A stretch of 64,000 nucleotides of DNA, from NCBI GenBank assembly GCA_947095535.1, contig OX352774.1, positions 173,970,200 through 174,034,199 of the forward strand, written 5' to 3'. The first letter of the stretch is position 1. Each line of letters starts with the position of its first letter. The notes below the pieces were generated by a model. It made no database searches and was not told the DNA's origin. It worked only from the letters and a program-made list of their open reading frames with translations. The DNA comes from Poecilobothrus nobilitatus (Eukaryota > Arthropoda > Insecta > Diptera > Dolichopodidae). Shown here piece after piece: positions 1 through 10,135 of this stretch. A program made the position numbers and the translations under genes.

Positions 1-956
1 GTTTATTGACATACGTATTATATACCCATAATTATATTTATGCATGAGTGTGTGTATCATTTATTTTTTACTTCATACTTAATTGAAATTGAATCTTTAT
101 ATTATTTAGATTAAGTTATAAAAGAATGGAATGACTTAAATGTTCTAAAATTATAATTTTTTTTAAGTATAAGTAAATGAAGTAATTATTAAAAAAAAAA
201 TTTTTATATAAGTATTTATTAAATTAAAACTACATATTTATGTACTGTTAAATTTATTTTTGTTTGTTTTTGATTTTAATATGTTTAACTAACCTTGGTT
301 AAATTTAAACGATTTTTAAATTTTAAACAAAATTCATCTCTTAACAATTGTTTAATTTTTGCTTCGCATTGTTTGGGTTCAAAGACTCTAAAATAAAAGT
401 CTTAAGTATTTAAATTATACTAATTATACTATAAGATGTTAACAAACCGATTATTTTTACTCATTTCCTTGTTTAAGTGTTTTTCAATTAACTACGCACT
501 GTTATGCACCGTTCAGTATAGATCCTTATAGGTAATGGTATCACGGCTAAGCTGTCATTGGGCTAATAAGTATTTAAATTAAAGTAAATTTTGTATTAGG
601 GCTAATTTCAAAGATATCGAAAGTTAAATTAATTGAATTTTCATTTTTTTTCATATTTTTTCATTTAAATTAAAATTTGTTTTAAGATCATGTAAAATAA
701 TTTCGAAAACACAAATAATCTGCTTTCTCATCAAGTAAGTTATTGTATTCTTGAGTTCATAGATATATTAATTTTTTTTACCTTAAACAGTTTTAAAATT
801 AAGGGCTCTAAAAGATATAAATTTTCTGTAATTGATGACATGATCAAATAAAAGGAAACCATGCATTTAAAAATAAAATTGTTAAAATTATCCGCAGTTT
901 TATAACATTAGAAGTCATTTATTTGAAAACGGTAAAATATATAAAAATTGCTATAT
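1..956. other. AT-rich non-coding DNA
   Basis: No coding or RNA gene is supported here. The sequence is A/T-rich with short homopolymers. A slightly more G+C-rich patch around 484-562 (containing TTATGCACCGTTCAG and ATCACGGCTAAGCTGTCATT) stands out from its surroundings and may be a decayed repeat, but I cannot match it to any other part of the window. Confidence 0.7.
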
Positions 957-1015
957 AGAGGAGGTGATAATCTTCCAAAGATACCAATTATACTCAATTG
1001 AGAGTGTCAGATTCT
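957..1015 (+). repeat. Dispersed repeat R1, short fragment
   Basis: It starts with GAGGAGGTGATAATCTTCC and ends with GTGTCAGATTCTTACTG. The second block recurs at 55336 (GTGTCAGATTCCTACTGG) and, more diverged, at 9367 (TTTCAGATTTTTACTGAC). From memory, a similar GTGTCAGA.TCTTACTGACTAA block is common in insect genomes, notably Lepidoptera. This copy is only the first ~60 bp and is followed by a poly(A) run. Confidence 0.55.
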
Positions 1016-1661
1016 TACTGATTAAAACAAAAAAAAAAAAAAAATTTGATTCAATTTAATAGTCCCGATATCTTGGAAACTAGGCAGGCATCACTTTAAT
1101 CCTCAAATTAAAAAATATTCTTCGTTTAAGGTTCTGTGCATTGGTACATAGCAGAATAAATAAAATTATTTCTGTTTTTAAAAAAAAAATATTTTGATCG
1201 TTTTTTACCCCTAAAATCAAATTAACGCAAAAAAACAAAAGTATTAGCAAAGGTTAAATCGCTTTATGCCATTTGTATATTTGCTTCGATTATTAAGCAA
1301 ATAATTTGTTATAATAGTTAATATTTAATCTTTTATTATTTAAATTAATATTTAATTTTTAAATAAATATTTATAAAGTTAATTTGTTTAAAAAGTAAAC
1401 AAAATAAGAAACTGCTAATGAAGTGTGTTTAACTATACTAATACAAGATAAGAAAACTTTTGAAATAAAACGTCATACAATGTTTAAAGTTGTATCACAG
1501 TTTGTATAATGAAAAAAAAAAAAAAACACAATTTTTATTAACACTTTCTAATGAGTTCGATAAATTTTAAACAAGTAATGAAAAAACTTTTTAAAAAATA
1601 AAAAAGCATTTATTGTAACTATTCACACAGCTTTTTGTTCTAATTATTTGATATACTTACT
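1016..1661. other. AT-rich non-coding DNA
   Basis: Only homopolymer runs and A/T-rich sequence are visible. There is no supported gene or repeat. Confidence 0.7.
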
Positions 1662-1662
1662 T

Positions 1663-1684
1663 AAGGTAAAAGTGGGTATAGTGG
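1663..1684 (+). repeat. Left terminal inverted repeat
   Basis: This 22-bp block ends GTGGGTATAGTGG and matches the reverse complement of 2789-2810 at 21 of 22 positions. Confidence 0.88.
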
Positions 1685-2788
1685 CGATATAAATTTTTAA
1701 TAAGCCTTTGATAGTTTCTTAATTATAAAGTATTTATTTTTTTTAATAATAGATTTAACTATTTTAAATACATTTTTGGTTTTATTTTATTTTATTTTAA
1801 ACATTATTGTTCGATGTTGGTTTAGTGGATATAGGAAAAAAAATTTTGCTTGTTTAGTGGCTATAAAAAATGAGGGTTTAGTGGAGACATTATAATATTC
1901 ATTAAGTAGTAATAATAATGCATACAAAAAACAAGCGTTTAAAACAGATGTAATAAGTTTCCTTGAAAAATATTTATTAGAAAAATAAAAAATAATATTT
2001 TAAATAATTATTTTTATAAAATAAAGAAAACAAAGAAAAATAAAATAGTTAAAAAAACAAACATTTACTTATAAAGTAAAAATTCAATTTAAAATATTAT
2101 TGTAAAAAATTAGAACTTAAATACTACGATATTCATCTTTATTACTATGCATTCATTGTATGCATATGCATGCAGATAATTTAAATATGAATTGTGAAGA
2201 TAATATGATTACTTAAATATTCATGCTTTTATTGCACATTAGGAGTCTTCTGGTAACAAATATAGTATATCCATTCAATAATTTTGGAAAAATTAATTAA
2301 ATTTTTATACATTTTTTTAATTTTGATCTAAATTGTTAAATTATTTATTTAATTATTTAATAAAAACTAAAATTTCATGTTTAGTGATGATTATATCCAC
2401 AATCCACTTTAAGTAATTTATTAATTTAGATAATTTTAAATTAGATTTTTTTAATTAAATTCCTTAAAATACACCTTTTTAATAATAAATTATTCATTTA
2501 TTATAAAATTATTTAATTTCAAACGTATAAAATGAACAAAAACTTTGATGAGTTCTCTTGATGATTTTTATAAGAAAACAATAATTTGCGAAATGACAAA
2601 ATTTGAAATCGGGGAACAAATAAAGACTATTTTTATATTAATAAAAATTATGATAGAACTTAGATATTTTTTATGTATCTGCTTTTAATATTCAATCTTT
2701 CATTTAAAAAAAATTATAAGCATAAAACATTTATTATTATCTTGTTTTATTAAAAAAACTGCAAATTCTCCACTATACCAGCACCTCT

Positions 2789-2810
2789 CCACTATACCCA
2801 CTTTTACTTT
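2789..2810 (-). repeat. Right terminal inverted repeat
   Basis: CCACTATACCCAC followed by TTTTACTTT is the inverted partner of 1663-1684. A second CCACTATACC copy lies just inside it at 2770-2779. Confidence 0.88.
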
Positions 2811-2811
2811 A

Positions 2812-3370
2812 TACGGTTTAATTTCGAATATTTTTTGATGTTTTAAAAAAAAAGTACAGATTCACTTTATAGATTGTGTGTACATTTTTTAGAACTGATT
2901 TTTAGATATTATATTAGAGCCCCGAAAATTTTAAAAAAATGTTATACGTATAAGTATTTAAAATTTTTTTTTTTTATTAACCATTTTTTAAAGGTAAAAA
3001 CTCAATTTAGTATCTTAGAAAAGACATTTTGAAATAAGTTAATTGATTTTATTTTACTTTCTTAAATATTTTTTTAAATGTAAATAGTTACCTTTATCTT
3101 TTTGCCTTTTCAAATGGATATGGATGAATTCTTAAGTATACCTTTAAAAAAATGTCGTGTAAAGGCGTAAAATTAATGACGTGGAAAAAATATTATTTGT
3201 ATAGAAAATTTTGTAGTCGAACCGAAACGCATTAAAAATTAAAGTTTATTTTTTATTCAAGATACTTATTTAGAAAATGTATATTTTAGACAAATTTTTA
3301 CTTTAGTTTATATATCCTTTTTTAATTTTGACTTTTATTTATTTTTCAAATACTTACTTGTAATTTCTTT
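2812..3370. other. AT-rich non-coding DNA
   Basis: No gene, RNA or clear repeat is visible here. Confidence 0.7.
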
Positions 3371-3450
3371 TACTCAAATACAAATAAACAACTCAACTTT
3401 TTACTCAAATCTTTTTTAAATACTCAAATCTTTTTATATTTACTCAATAC
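3371..3450 (+). repeat. Short degenerate ACTCAAAT array
   Basis: The motif TACTCAAAT(C)TTTTT or a close variant begins at about 3371, 3390, 3402, 3421 and 3441. It is an irregular A/T-rich array resembling the one-sided terminal arrays of the R3 elements, but I find no inverted partner array nearby. Confidence 0.5.
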
Positions 3451-6170
3451 TTTTTACTTACTTTTTTAAGTCAAAAAATCAATCCATGCTTTAATCCATG
3501 TTAGTCGGTTCAAACTTGTAAAGTTTGCAAACATTTTTTTATAGTATGGAAATTGCAGGAAAAAGTTGTAAAAGAAAAGTATTTAAATATAAAATAGGAT
3601 AAATGTTAGTGAAGAGATTTGAAGGAAGAAATTTTAAGATTCATTAAAAATAATGCAAGTTTTTTAAACAAAAAAAAAATTTTTTTTTAATTAATCATTA
3701 TTTCAAGTGAAAAGATATGTTTATAGGTTTCGTAAATGATTTTTAGATGATTACAATATTGTAGCGTGCTAGATAATATTCCATAAAGTTATTTATTTCC
3801 TGAATATTATTATTTGATTACATGATATAAGTAATCATGCAATTTTTTTTCTTTTTTATTTTAATTTTAATGCAATTCCACACAACATTTAATAATTACT
3901 TATGTATGTACATATAAAATACATATTTAAAAGAATCTTTTCATCATTTTTAAATTGAATTGTAAATTTAAATATAAGGTAGAATAATATTGCAATTTAA
4001 ACTCCCACTTAACATTGAAAAAGAAATAAAATTCAAATCAAGGGTATTTATTTTAAATTCACATATGACTACTTATATTATAAAAATCGTAATGTATACT
4101 CTTAGATTGTCAAGTATACAAAAGAATAATACCAAAATATCATCTTATTAAATACAATTTGAATATTTTTTTTTTCAGTAACTAAAGTTATCATATTTTA
4201 TGTAACTATTATTACTATCATTATAATAGATGAACTTATATTAAGGTCTTAAAAACAATCCAACCATAACATCATACCTCATACTCCCAAAAAAAAAAAA
4301 ATATAAGAATTTATTCGGAAAAAATAAAATAAAATGATATTAAAAATGATAAAATGTTATTTTTTTATTATGGTAACAAAAAAAAAAGTACATTTTATTA
4401 GAGTTTTACTCAGTGTAGAATAAAATTTTGAGTTATATGAAATTTAAAATTAATTCGATATTATTGAATGCAAATAATATCATATAATAAATCTTCTAAA
4501 TGAAATGCATAAAGATTAACTGTACACTTAGATCATTTTTTGTCTCCTTTCTACACCTACAGAAAGCATAAGGCATTCATTAGGTCATAATATGTTATTC
4601 ATATCTAACTAAGCTTCACTTTCTGGGATCATGCCGATGATTACTCGCCTGAAGGGGGGGTACAGGAGTACTACTGAACGCCAAATATTTTTATTTGCGC
4701 GACATCTATTATCTTATACAAGAATTATTTGATTTTTATTTTATTATATATTGCGATGTTATATTAATTATATGTATTATGGTACATATAATTCAGACAT
4801 AGTTAGTTTTTTTACATCCCTTCAATTTATAAAATAAAAAATAATTACAGTTATAGATATTTTGCTATACTTGTGATCATAAAGCAATTGAAATCTAAGT
4901 ATGTATGCTGTTTCTCCTAAGCAAAATGTTGATTGTTTTAAAACCTTCGATATCAGAATATTTAAACCGTTTCAACTTGTAGTTCAGCGTTGTTTGTTTT
5001 AAGTTTTCTGGTCAGAAAATTTAATTGGCTGTCACCTCTAACTATTTTTGATTATCCAACCCTATCTCTTATTTCACAGAAAAAATTTGATGAATATAAA
5101 ACTAGATCTTAAAAAATAATATAGCAAACTAATTCAAAATTATATTATATTGAAGTATGGTATCAAAAGTATAGCAAAGGTGTAGATCCGACACGGAAAC
5201 AAAAATCTGTATACATAGGTACATGTTTGATATGCATTATTTTCTAAATTCGTATTATTTATATTTTCTCTAGTATAGGTAGTTCTTGAATCTTAACATC
5301 ACCGAAACTAAGTATAGTTATAATAAATTAGTTTAATTTAAATTAGTATTTTAAAATTCTACAACATTTATTTTAGTTACTACTCCTAAAAATAAATTTT
5401 TATGACAGACAGACCCATTAGATGAACACAAAATTCAAAAATAAAATAAAATTTACGTACTTTTCAATTACATATTTGTGTTTTAATATTTATTAATTCA
5501 ATAAAAAAAAATAAAATACAAAAAAGTAATCATATAAAGTAATGATTGATGGATGAGAATTAAAATAAAATACTAAAAAAAAAATTATAACTGATAATTT
5601 TAACTATTATATTTAATAGTAAGTGTACGATTATATTACATGAATCGTAAGTATATAAATATGTATGGCTATGTATCTTCACACATACATACATATATAT
5701 ATAAAAATTATAAAAAATTTATATTGCTGGTACTTATATAAAAAAAAAAAAAATTTATTAATAGATCAGGTTACGGTAAATTTGGAAAATAAGAAAAAAA
5801 TAACAAAAAGAATCCACAAGAATAAAATAATAACATGAATTACTGAAAATACTCATTTTACATAAATTTTAGTACCTTATGCTGGATTGTTTATTGTTGG
5901 GTTAGTAAGTCAAGCATCATTTAAAAAAAAAAAAAAAAAATTCTATTCAAGGATTTTCTCTGTACAATAACTATATATAATAATATGTATTTTATATTTT
6001 TCTTTTTAGTTTTCCAAAATAAAAATTATTAAAAGTTAAATAAAAGTTGTATGTGACTATGTGAAAAAGAAATAAAATAAAATAACACTTGGTTTGGTAG
6101 TGACCCCGATTTAGATATAAATAACAACTGAGTGTATACATACTGAGTTGAGTTGAGTTCTGACTGAATG
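3451..6170. other. AT-rich non-coding DNA with one small GC-richer patch
   Basis: The only distinct spot is about 4612-4690, containing CTGGGATCATGCCGATGATT and a G7 run before TACAGGAGTACTACTG. Its translations on both strands are not recognisable. A strong isolated 3' splice-like tract (T-rich, CAG) ends at about 4178 with no donor next to it. The remainder holds poly(A) runs and ATAT/ACATAC simple sequence. Confidence 0.65.
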
Positions 6171-6173
6171 ATT

Positions 6174-6230
6174 CTTTTTTTCTTGTTATTTTTTTTTTTT
6201 TTTTTTTTCTTTTTTTGTTGTAGGTAAGTA
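6174..6230 (+). promoter_or_regulatory. Recursive splice site (ratchet point), TAG|GTAAGT
   Basis: About 45 nt of nearly pure T with a few C and G lead into GTTGTAG followed directly by GTAAGTATT, with the junction between 6223 and 6224. A good 3' splice site abuts a full-consensus 5' splice site with no exon between. That is the defining layout of zero-nucleotide-exon recursive splice sites known from long Drosophila introns. Splicing to this AG would regenerate a 5' splice site, so the intron can be removed in steps. It implies a host gene on the + strand. A chance juxtaposition is possible because poly(T) is abundant here, but the exact AG|GTAAGTA match after such a tract is uncommon, and a second one occurs at 54515. 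Confidence 0.72.
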
Positions 6231-7674
6231 TTTTGATTCTCTTTTGCAAGTGTTTCATTTTGATGTTGTGTTTGTGTATTACCAATGTATTCTTAGAATT
6301 TTTGACACTTTCATGATTATAGCGGTAATTATGGTTAATATCATAGTTTTTTTTAATATCATACTATTTTTTTTTTTTTTTTTAATATGATAGTTTTACT
6401 ATGTAACTATTATTGTAGTAAATAACGTTTATTCTTGCTTGTAACCTAAATGTCTATTCTATTGTAATTGTTAATAATACACATTTTCTTTTTTTTTTTT
6501 GTTTTGGTTTAAATACATACATATGTATGTATGGATGTAGGTACCTATATCTTAAGTTATAATAAAGGTGAAGAGAATATACTTATATATATGTATACCT
6601 ACTGATTTTGCCATGTAACTAAATAATAATTCTAAAAATCAGTTAAAATATTATTTTACAAATTTGTTATTTAAGATACTTCAAATAATGTTAAAGTTCC
6701 GTTACAAATAAAAAAACAAACTAAAAAAACATAATGGAAAAATTTAATTAAAATTTAATGTAAATAAAATGAATAAACTGTTGAGTAAAAGAAGTGTTTT
6801 TATTAAATGGATTAATTTTACAAAAAAGTACATAACAATTCTCAGATTCCTAACTATTTATTTTTCTTTAACAAAACAATATTTAATTGAAAATAATTTT
6901 ATTTGATAGCCAAACAAAATTGACACTAATTAATTGTACCTAATTTCTATTATAAGTAAAATAAAAAAAAAGTATTTAATTGTTTTTTTAATTTTTTATA
7001 TTGGAGACAATTTAATAGAAATTTTGTTTTTATTAAAAGAATATTAGGCATATGCAATATTTTTTTAACATATTTTGTATAAAGAAAATACATTTTTTTA
7101 ATGATTTTTTTGTACAAGAAAAATCTACACACATGAAATACTAATCATTGTTCATCTGCTCATTTAAGAGCGATCGAATTTTTTCAAATGAAATTTTTGT
7201 ATGGCGAACCCGAACAAAATTTACTTTAAAATTTAATTTTCTTCTCCAAACTGAATTATTCATAAATTAATATGGTCTCATGGAATTTTCATTTAGCCAG
7301 TTCTATAATTAATTTAACATGCCATGTCTTGATACCTGTAAGTATTATTTATAAATGAATAAAATTTACGAAATCCTCATATTTAACTCCTTCTGTAAGT
7401 AATTGATTTTTGATTTAACATACATACATACATACCATAATACTAAAGATATTTGCTATGTTTAAATGTCCCGATCGAATAGCAATTAAGTACTTATATG
7501 CACAATCTTCAACAAAACGTACAATAACTAAATATTTATAATCTATTTTTACTTTATGATTAATTAGCGCATCCATGCCAGTACATGTGTTACCAAAATA
7601 TGGTAATTCAAATATGTTCGAAATAACGTTCGAAATAACGAAATTTAAGAAGAACATAAATATCTTTTTCCAAA
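6231..7674. other. AT-rich non-coding DNA
   Basis: No gene is supported. A perfect 12-bp tandem duplication (GTTCGAAATAAC twice) lies at 7616-7639. Short open frames here are A/T-driven and low-complexity. Confidence 0.7.
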
Positions 7675-7960
7675 ATAACTCTTCAAATTTTTCTCTTCAT
7701 CTGCCATAATCTTAATTATCTCAAATCAAATTTCCCAAGCAATCTTTCCCACATCCTTCTCCCCTAAAAACAAAACTGTACATTATGTCCCTATATGTAT
7801 TAAAGAACCCATAGTTATTTGGTAACTTTAGAGTTTAGGCTTTAATGGAGTTTGTTTTTGGTTGTTTAAAGTTGAAGATTACAAAGATAAACCTTGGCGT
7901 GCAGTTTCTTTAAGTGATTTTCGATGTTTCACCGTTCCTCGTAAAAAAAAAAATCTTTAA
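7675..7960 (+). repeat. Dispersed repeat R2, diverged copy
   Basis: The order of blocks matches the copies at 23.7-24.3 kb: CCACATCCTTCTCCCCTAAA, AAACTGTACATT, TATTAAAGAACCCATAG, a TTTAAAGTT block, then TTTCTTTAAGTGATTTTCGATG. The family consensus there is CACATCCTTATCCCATAAAC, AAACTGTACATTTG, ATTAAAGGT, GTTAAAGTTC, then a tract ending TGGGTGACTTTTTAAG. It has no coding potential. The nature of the family is unknown; it may be the non-coding part of a transposon. Confidence 0.6.
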
Positions 7961-9334
7961 AAATACTTCTAGAACAATTTAGGCTCCTTTTATATAAGAC
8001 TATTTTACTGACTAAATTAATCTATTCCAGTACCACTAACTATACTTAATAAAGTGCTCAGTTAGAAGGGAAACGGTCATATAAGAATAATTGAATGAAC
8101 TTTTTTTTATATGGAAAGTTAGTTAATAAAAAGTTTAAAGTGGCGTTAATGTGTTGTAATTAATTGTGTTTTATAAATTCTTTTTATTAGATTTAGGTTG
8201 CATATAATAGTAATAATATCAATAAATAAAAGTTATTAAAAATTTTCAAGAATTTTAAATGGTTATTTTTAAAGTTTTTAATTAAAAATTCGATTATCTT
8301 TAATTAACTATACACAATTTCGAAATAAAATTACAGATATTTAATTAAGTGATATTGAATTCACTGAATCCGTAATTATTAGTAAAAATATACTTATTAT
8401 ATATATATCTTATATTATATACTTGACTATATATACATAGTCATATTTAGAAACTGAAATTTTATACCAATATATTGGTTAAGTATAAACAATAAGTAAA
8501 AATGATTTTGTGGTATTTTTATATTTTGTGCAATAAAATATTCGAAATAAAACTATTTTGTTTTCTTTATATTTATTATACATAATACATAAGTATATAT
8601 TTATTTCTATACATATATACATATATACTTTTTATTATAATTTAATCTCACTTTTTATTATGTCATCAGCTTTTGTACTTTGTGTTTTTTTTTTTGTATT
8701 CTTAAGTTTCTTTTTATTCAATAAAAAAAAAAAAAACTGTTTAAAAAAGTAGTCATTCTAAAATCACAACTTCGGATGCTGTTTTTTTTTTGTTTTGAAT
8801 TTATAATGATTAAAAAAACAAAAAAAACAAAAAAAAAATGAATGAAAATTGTGATAAGTTTTCGCATTCATTTTATACAAAAGTAATAAAGAAATAATAG
8901 AAATTGAATTCAGTAGAAAAAAAAAAAAATTATCTTATTAAATATTATTTGTTTAGAAAGATTAAGTATGTATACGTATATGTATATATATGTATATGAA
9001 TTTTTGTTCGAAAATGTGTTCATTATGATTTTAAATTGTTTTGTTAGTAAATAAAGTAAATATTTTTGTTAAAAAATAAAAAATAAAAAACAAGAATTTT
9101 ATTTTTGTTTGTAGTTATTCATTGTTAAACAATACATATATATATGTATACATACATATATACAAATTACAAGTGTTTTAAATGTACAAAATGTTTATAG
9201 TTTTCCAGAGCTTATTAATTAGATTTAAACCTTAAACAACACTTGCAACTTTTTCTTTAATAAAACTTCGAACTGACCATTGGCTGTTTGATTTTAAAAA
9301 GTATCGTTTTTTTTTTCTAAGAAAAGTGACAAAT
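7961..9334. other. AT-rich non-coding DNA
   Basis: Contains TATATA simple sequence near 8400-8440 and 8950-9000 and several poly(A)/poly(T) runs. No gene or recognised repeat is seen. Confidence 0.7.
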
Positions 9335-9690
9335 CTTTTACAGACACCAAAAATACTCCCTTGGCAATTTCAGATTTTTACTGACTAAACCCATCTCATT
9401 CTTTGGCCGATTTAATGAAATAAATCTCTAATTGTTATCGCAGTATGTATTTAGGTATATTAACAACTAAGGAGTAAGGATAGAAACGGAAGGATAGATG
9501 TGGAAATTTTCAATTGGCGAGTGGAACTGTAAGGGAATAATGAATTTTGACTATTATTACTACTATTTTGCTATCAGTAACGAAGGTATCATGTATTTAA
9601 AACATGTAGCATTTCATTTAGTATATAACTCCTTCCTGTATGAAGTAATAATAGAAGGCAGCTATTATTATTCATATTAGTAACTTTTAA
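9335..9690 (+). repeat. Dispersed repeat R1, long copy
   Basis: It runs ACCAAAAATACTCCCTTGGC, CAGATTTTTACTGACTAAAC, CATCTCATTCTTTGGCC, AGGAATAATG-like and TATTATTACTACTATTTTGC blocks, in the same order as the copy at 55287-55795 (GTGTCAGATTCCTACTGGC, CTAAACCTACCTCGTC, TTTTAGCCAATATAATTGG, TTACTATCAGTGACAG, GAGGTAATAATTCAAG). A short open frame inside it is part of the repeat and not a gene. Confidence 0.65.
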
Positions 9691-9894
9691 TAATTAATTA
9701 TTACTATATTTGTTATAGAGTCAAAGATTATAATTATTCGATATTAGATTATTGTTGTTTAAGGGGTGTAAGTATAACACTGTGACCTTTTGATTTACTT
9801 ATGCAGATCTATTATTATCTATTTTATCTATTATACTCGATATTTATTTTGCCTTCACTTATAATACTTCTATCAGTTCTATTTGCTTCTAAGG
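9691..9894. other. AT-rich spacer
   Basis: Spacer between the R1 repeat and the LINE remnant, with no distinct feature. Confidence 0.6.
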
Positions 9895-10135
9895 AAGTAA
9901 AGATCTGTAGAGCATTTATTGCTGGCAGTTCATCTTCGGCAAAGCTTAAAAATGCTCTTAGATGGACATATCGTACTCGGGGTAAAGCTCCTGAGTTTTT
10001 TAGTATGTGTTTTGAAGTTTCTTATTCTTACAAAATCTGCATATTCTTATTTTCCTCTTCGATTTTTAACACTTCGCTTATTTTGTATTTGCAAGTAGAT
10101 CCGCTTCTTCATCTGGCTCTTGTTCTATACCTAGG
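9895..10135 (-). mobile_element. Non-LTR retrotransposon (LINE) ORF2 tail remnant: RNase H-like end plus C-terminal Cys/His region
   Basis: The minus strand, read in pieces across frames, gives GIEQEPDEEADLLA (about 10131-10090), resembling the G-[IV]-x-G-N-E-x-A-D-x-L-A motif near the end of LINE-encoded RNase H domains. Next comes CRFCKNK (about 10040-10026), then KTSKHIL followed by GALPRVRYVHLRAF (about 10015-9950) and EDELPAINALQIF (about 9935-9895). The order CRxC, then TSxHIL, then ALxxxRxxHL is the usual carboxy end of insect I/Jockey-group ORF2 proteins downstream of RNase H. The Cys expected after HIL reads Lys-Asn here, and stops and frameshifts separate the pieces, so it is dead. 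It lies antisense to the inferred host gene. Confidence 0.66.

Larger units (their letters stand above)
1662..2811. mobile_element. Non-autonomous DNA transposon with terminal inverted repeats
   Basis: The left end reads TAAGGTAAAAGTGGGTATAG (from 1662). The reverse complement of the right end, read from 2811, gives TAAAGTAAAAGTGGGTATAG, one mismatch in 20. Both ends begin with TA, as expected if the target site is a TA duplication (Tc1/mariner superfamily behaviour; this is inference). Sub-terminal copies of a related motif follow inside: TTTAGTGGATATA near 1821, TTTAGTGGCTATA near 1854, TTTAGTGGAGAC near 1876, and a second CTCCACTATACC at the right end. The 1.1 kb interior is very A/T-rich and carries no transposase, so the element would depend on a transposase supplied elsewhere. 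A chance inverted pair of this length is very unlikely. Confidence 0.85.

Noticed and set aside
4612..4690. GC-richer patch considered as an exon
   Set aside because: Stops interrupt most frames, the translations are unrecognised and no splice signals flank it.
5992..6285. 97-codon open frame on the minus strand rich in Lys
   Set aside because: It is the reverse of the poly(T) tract of the ratchet point.
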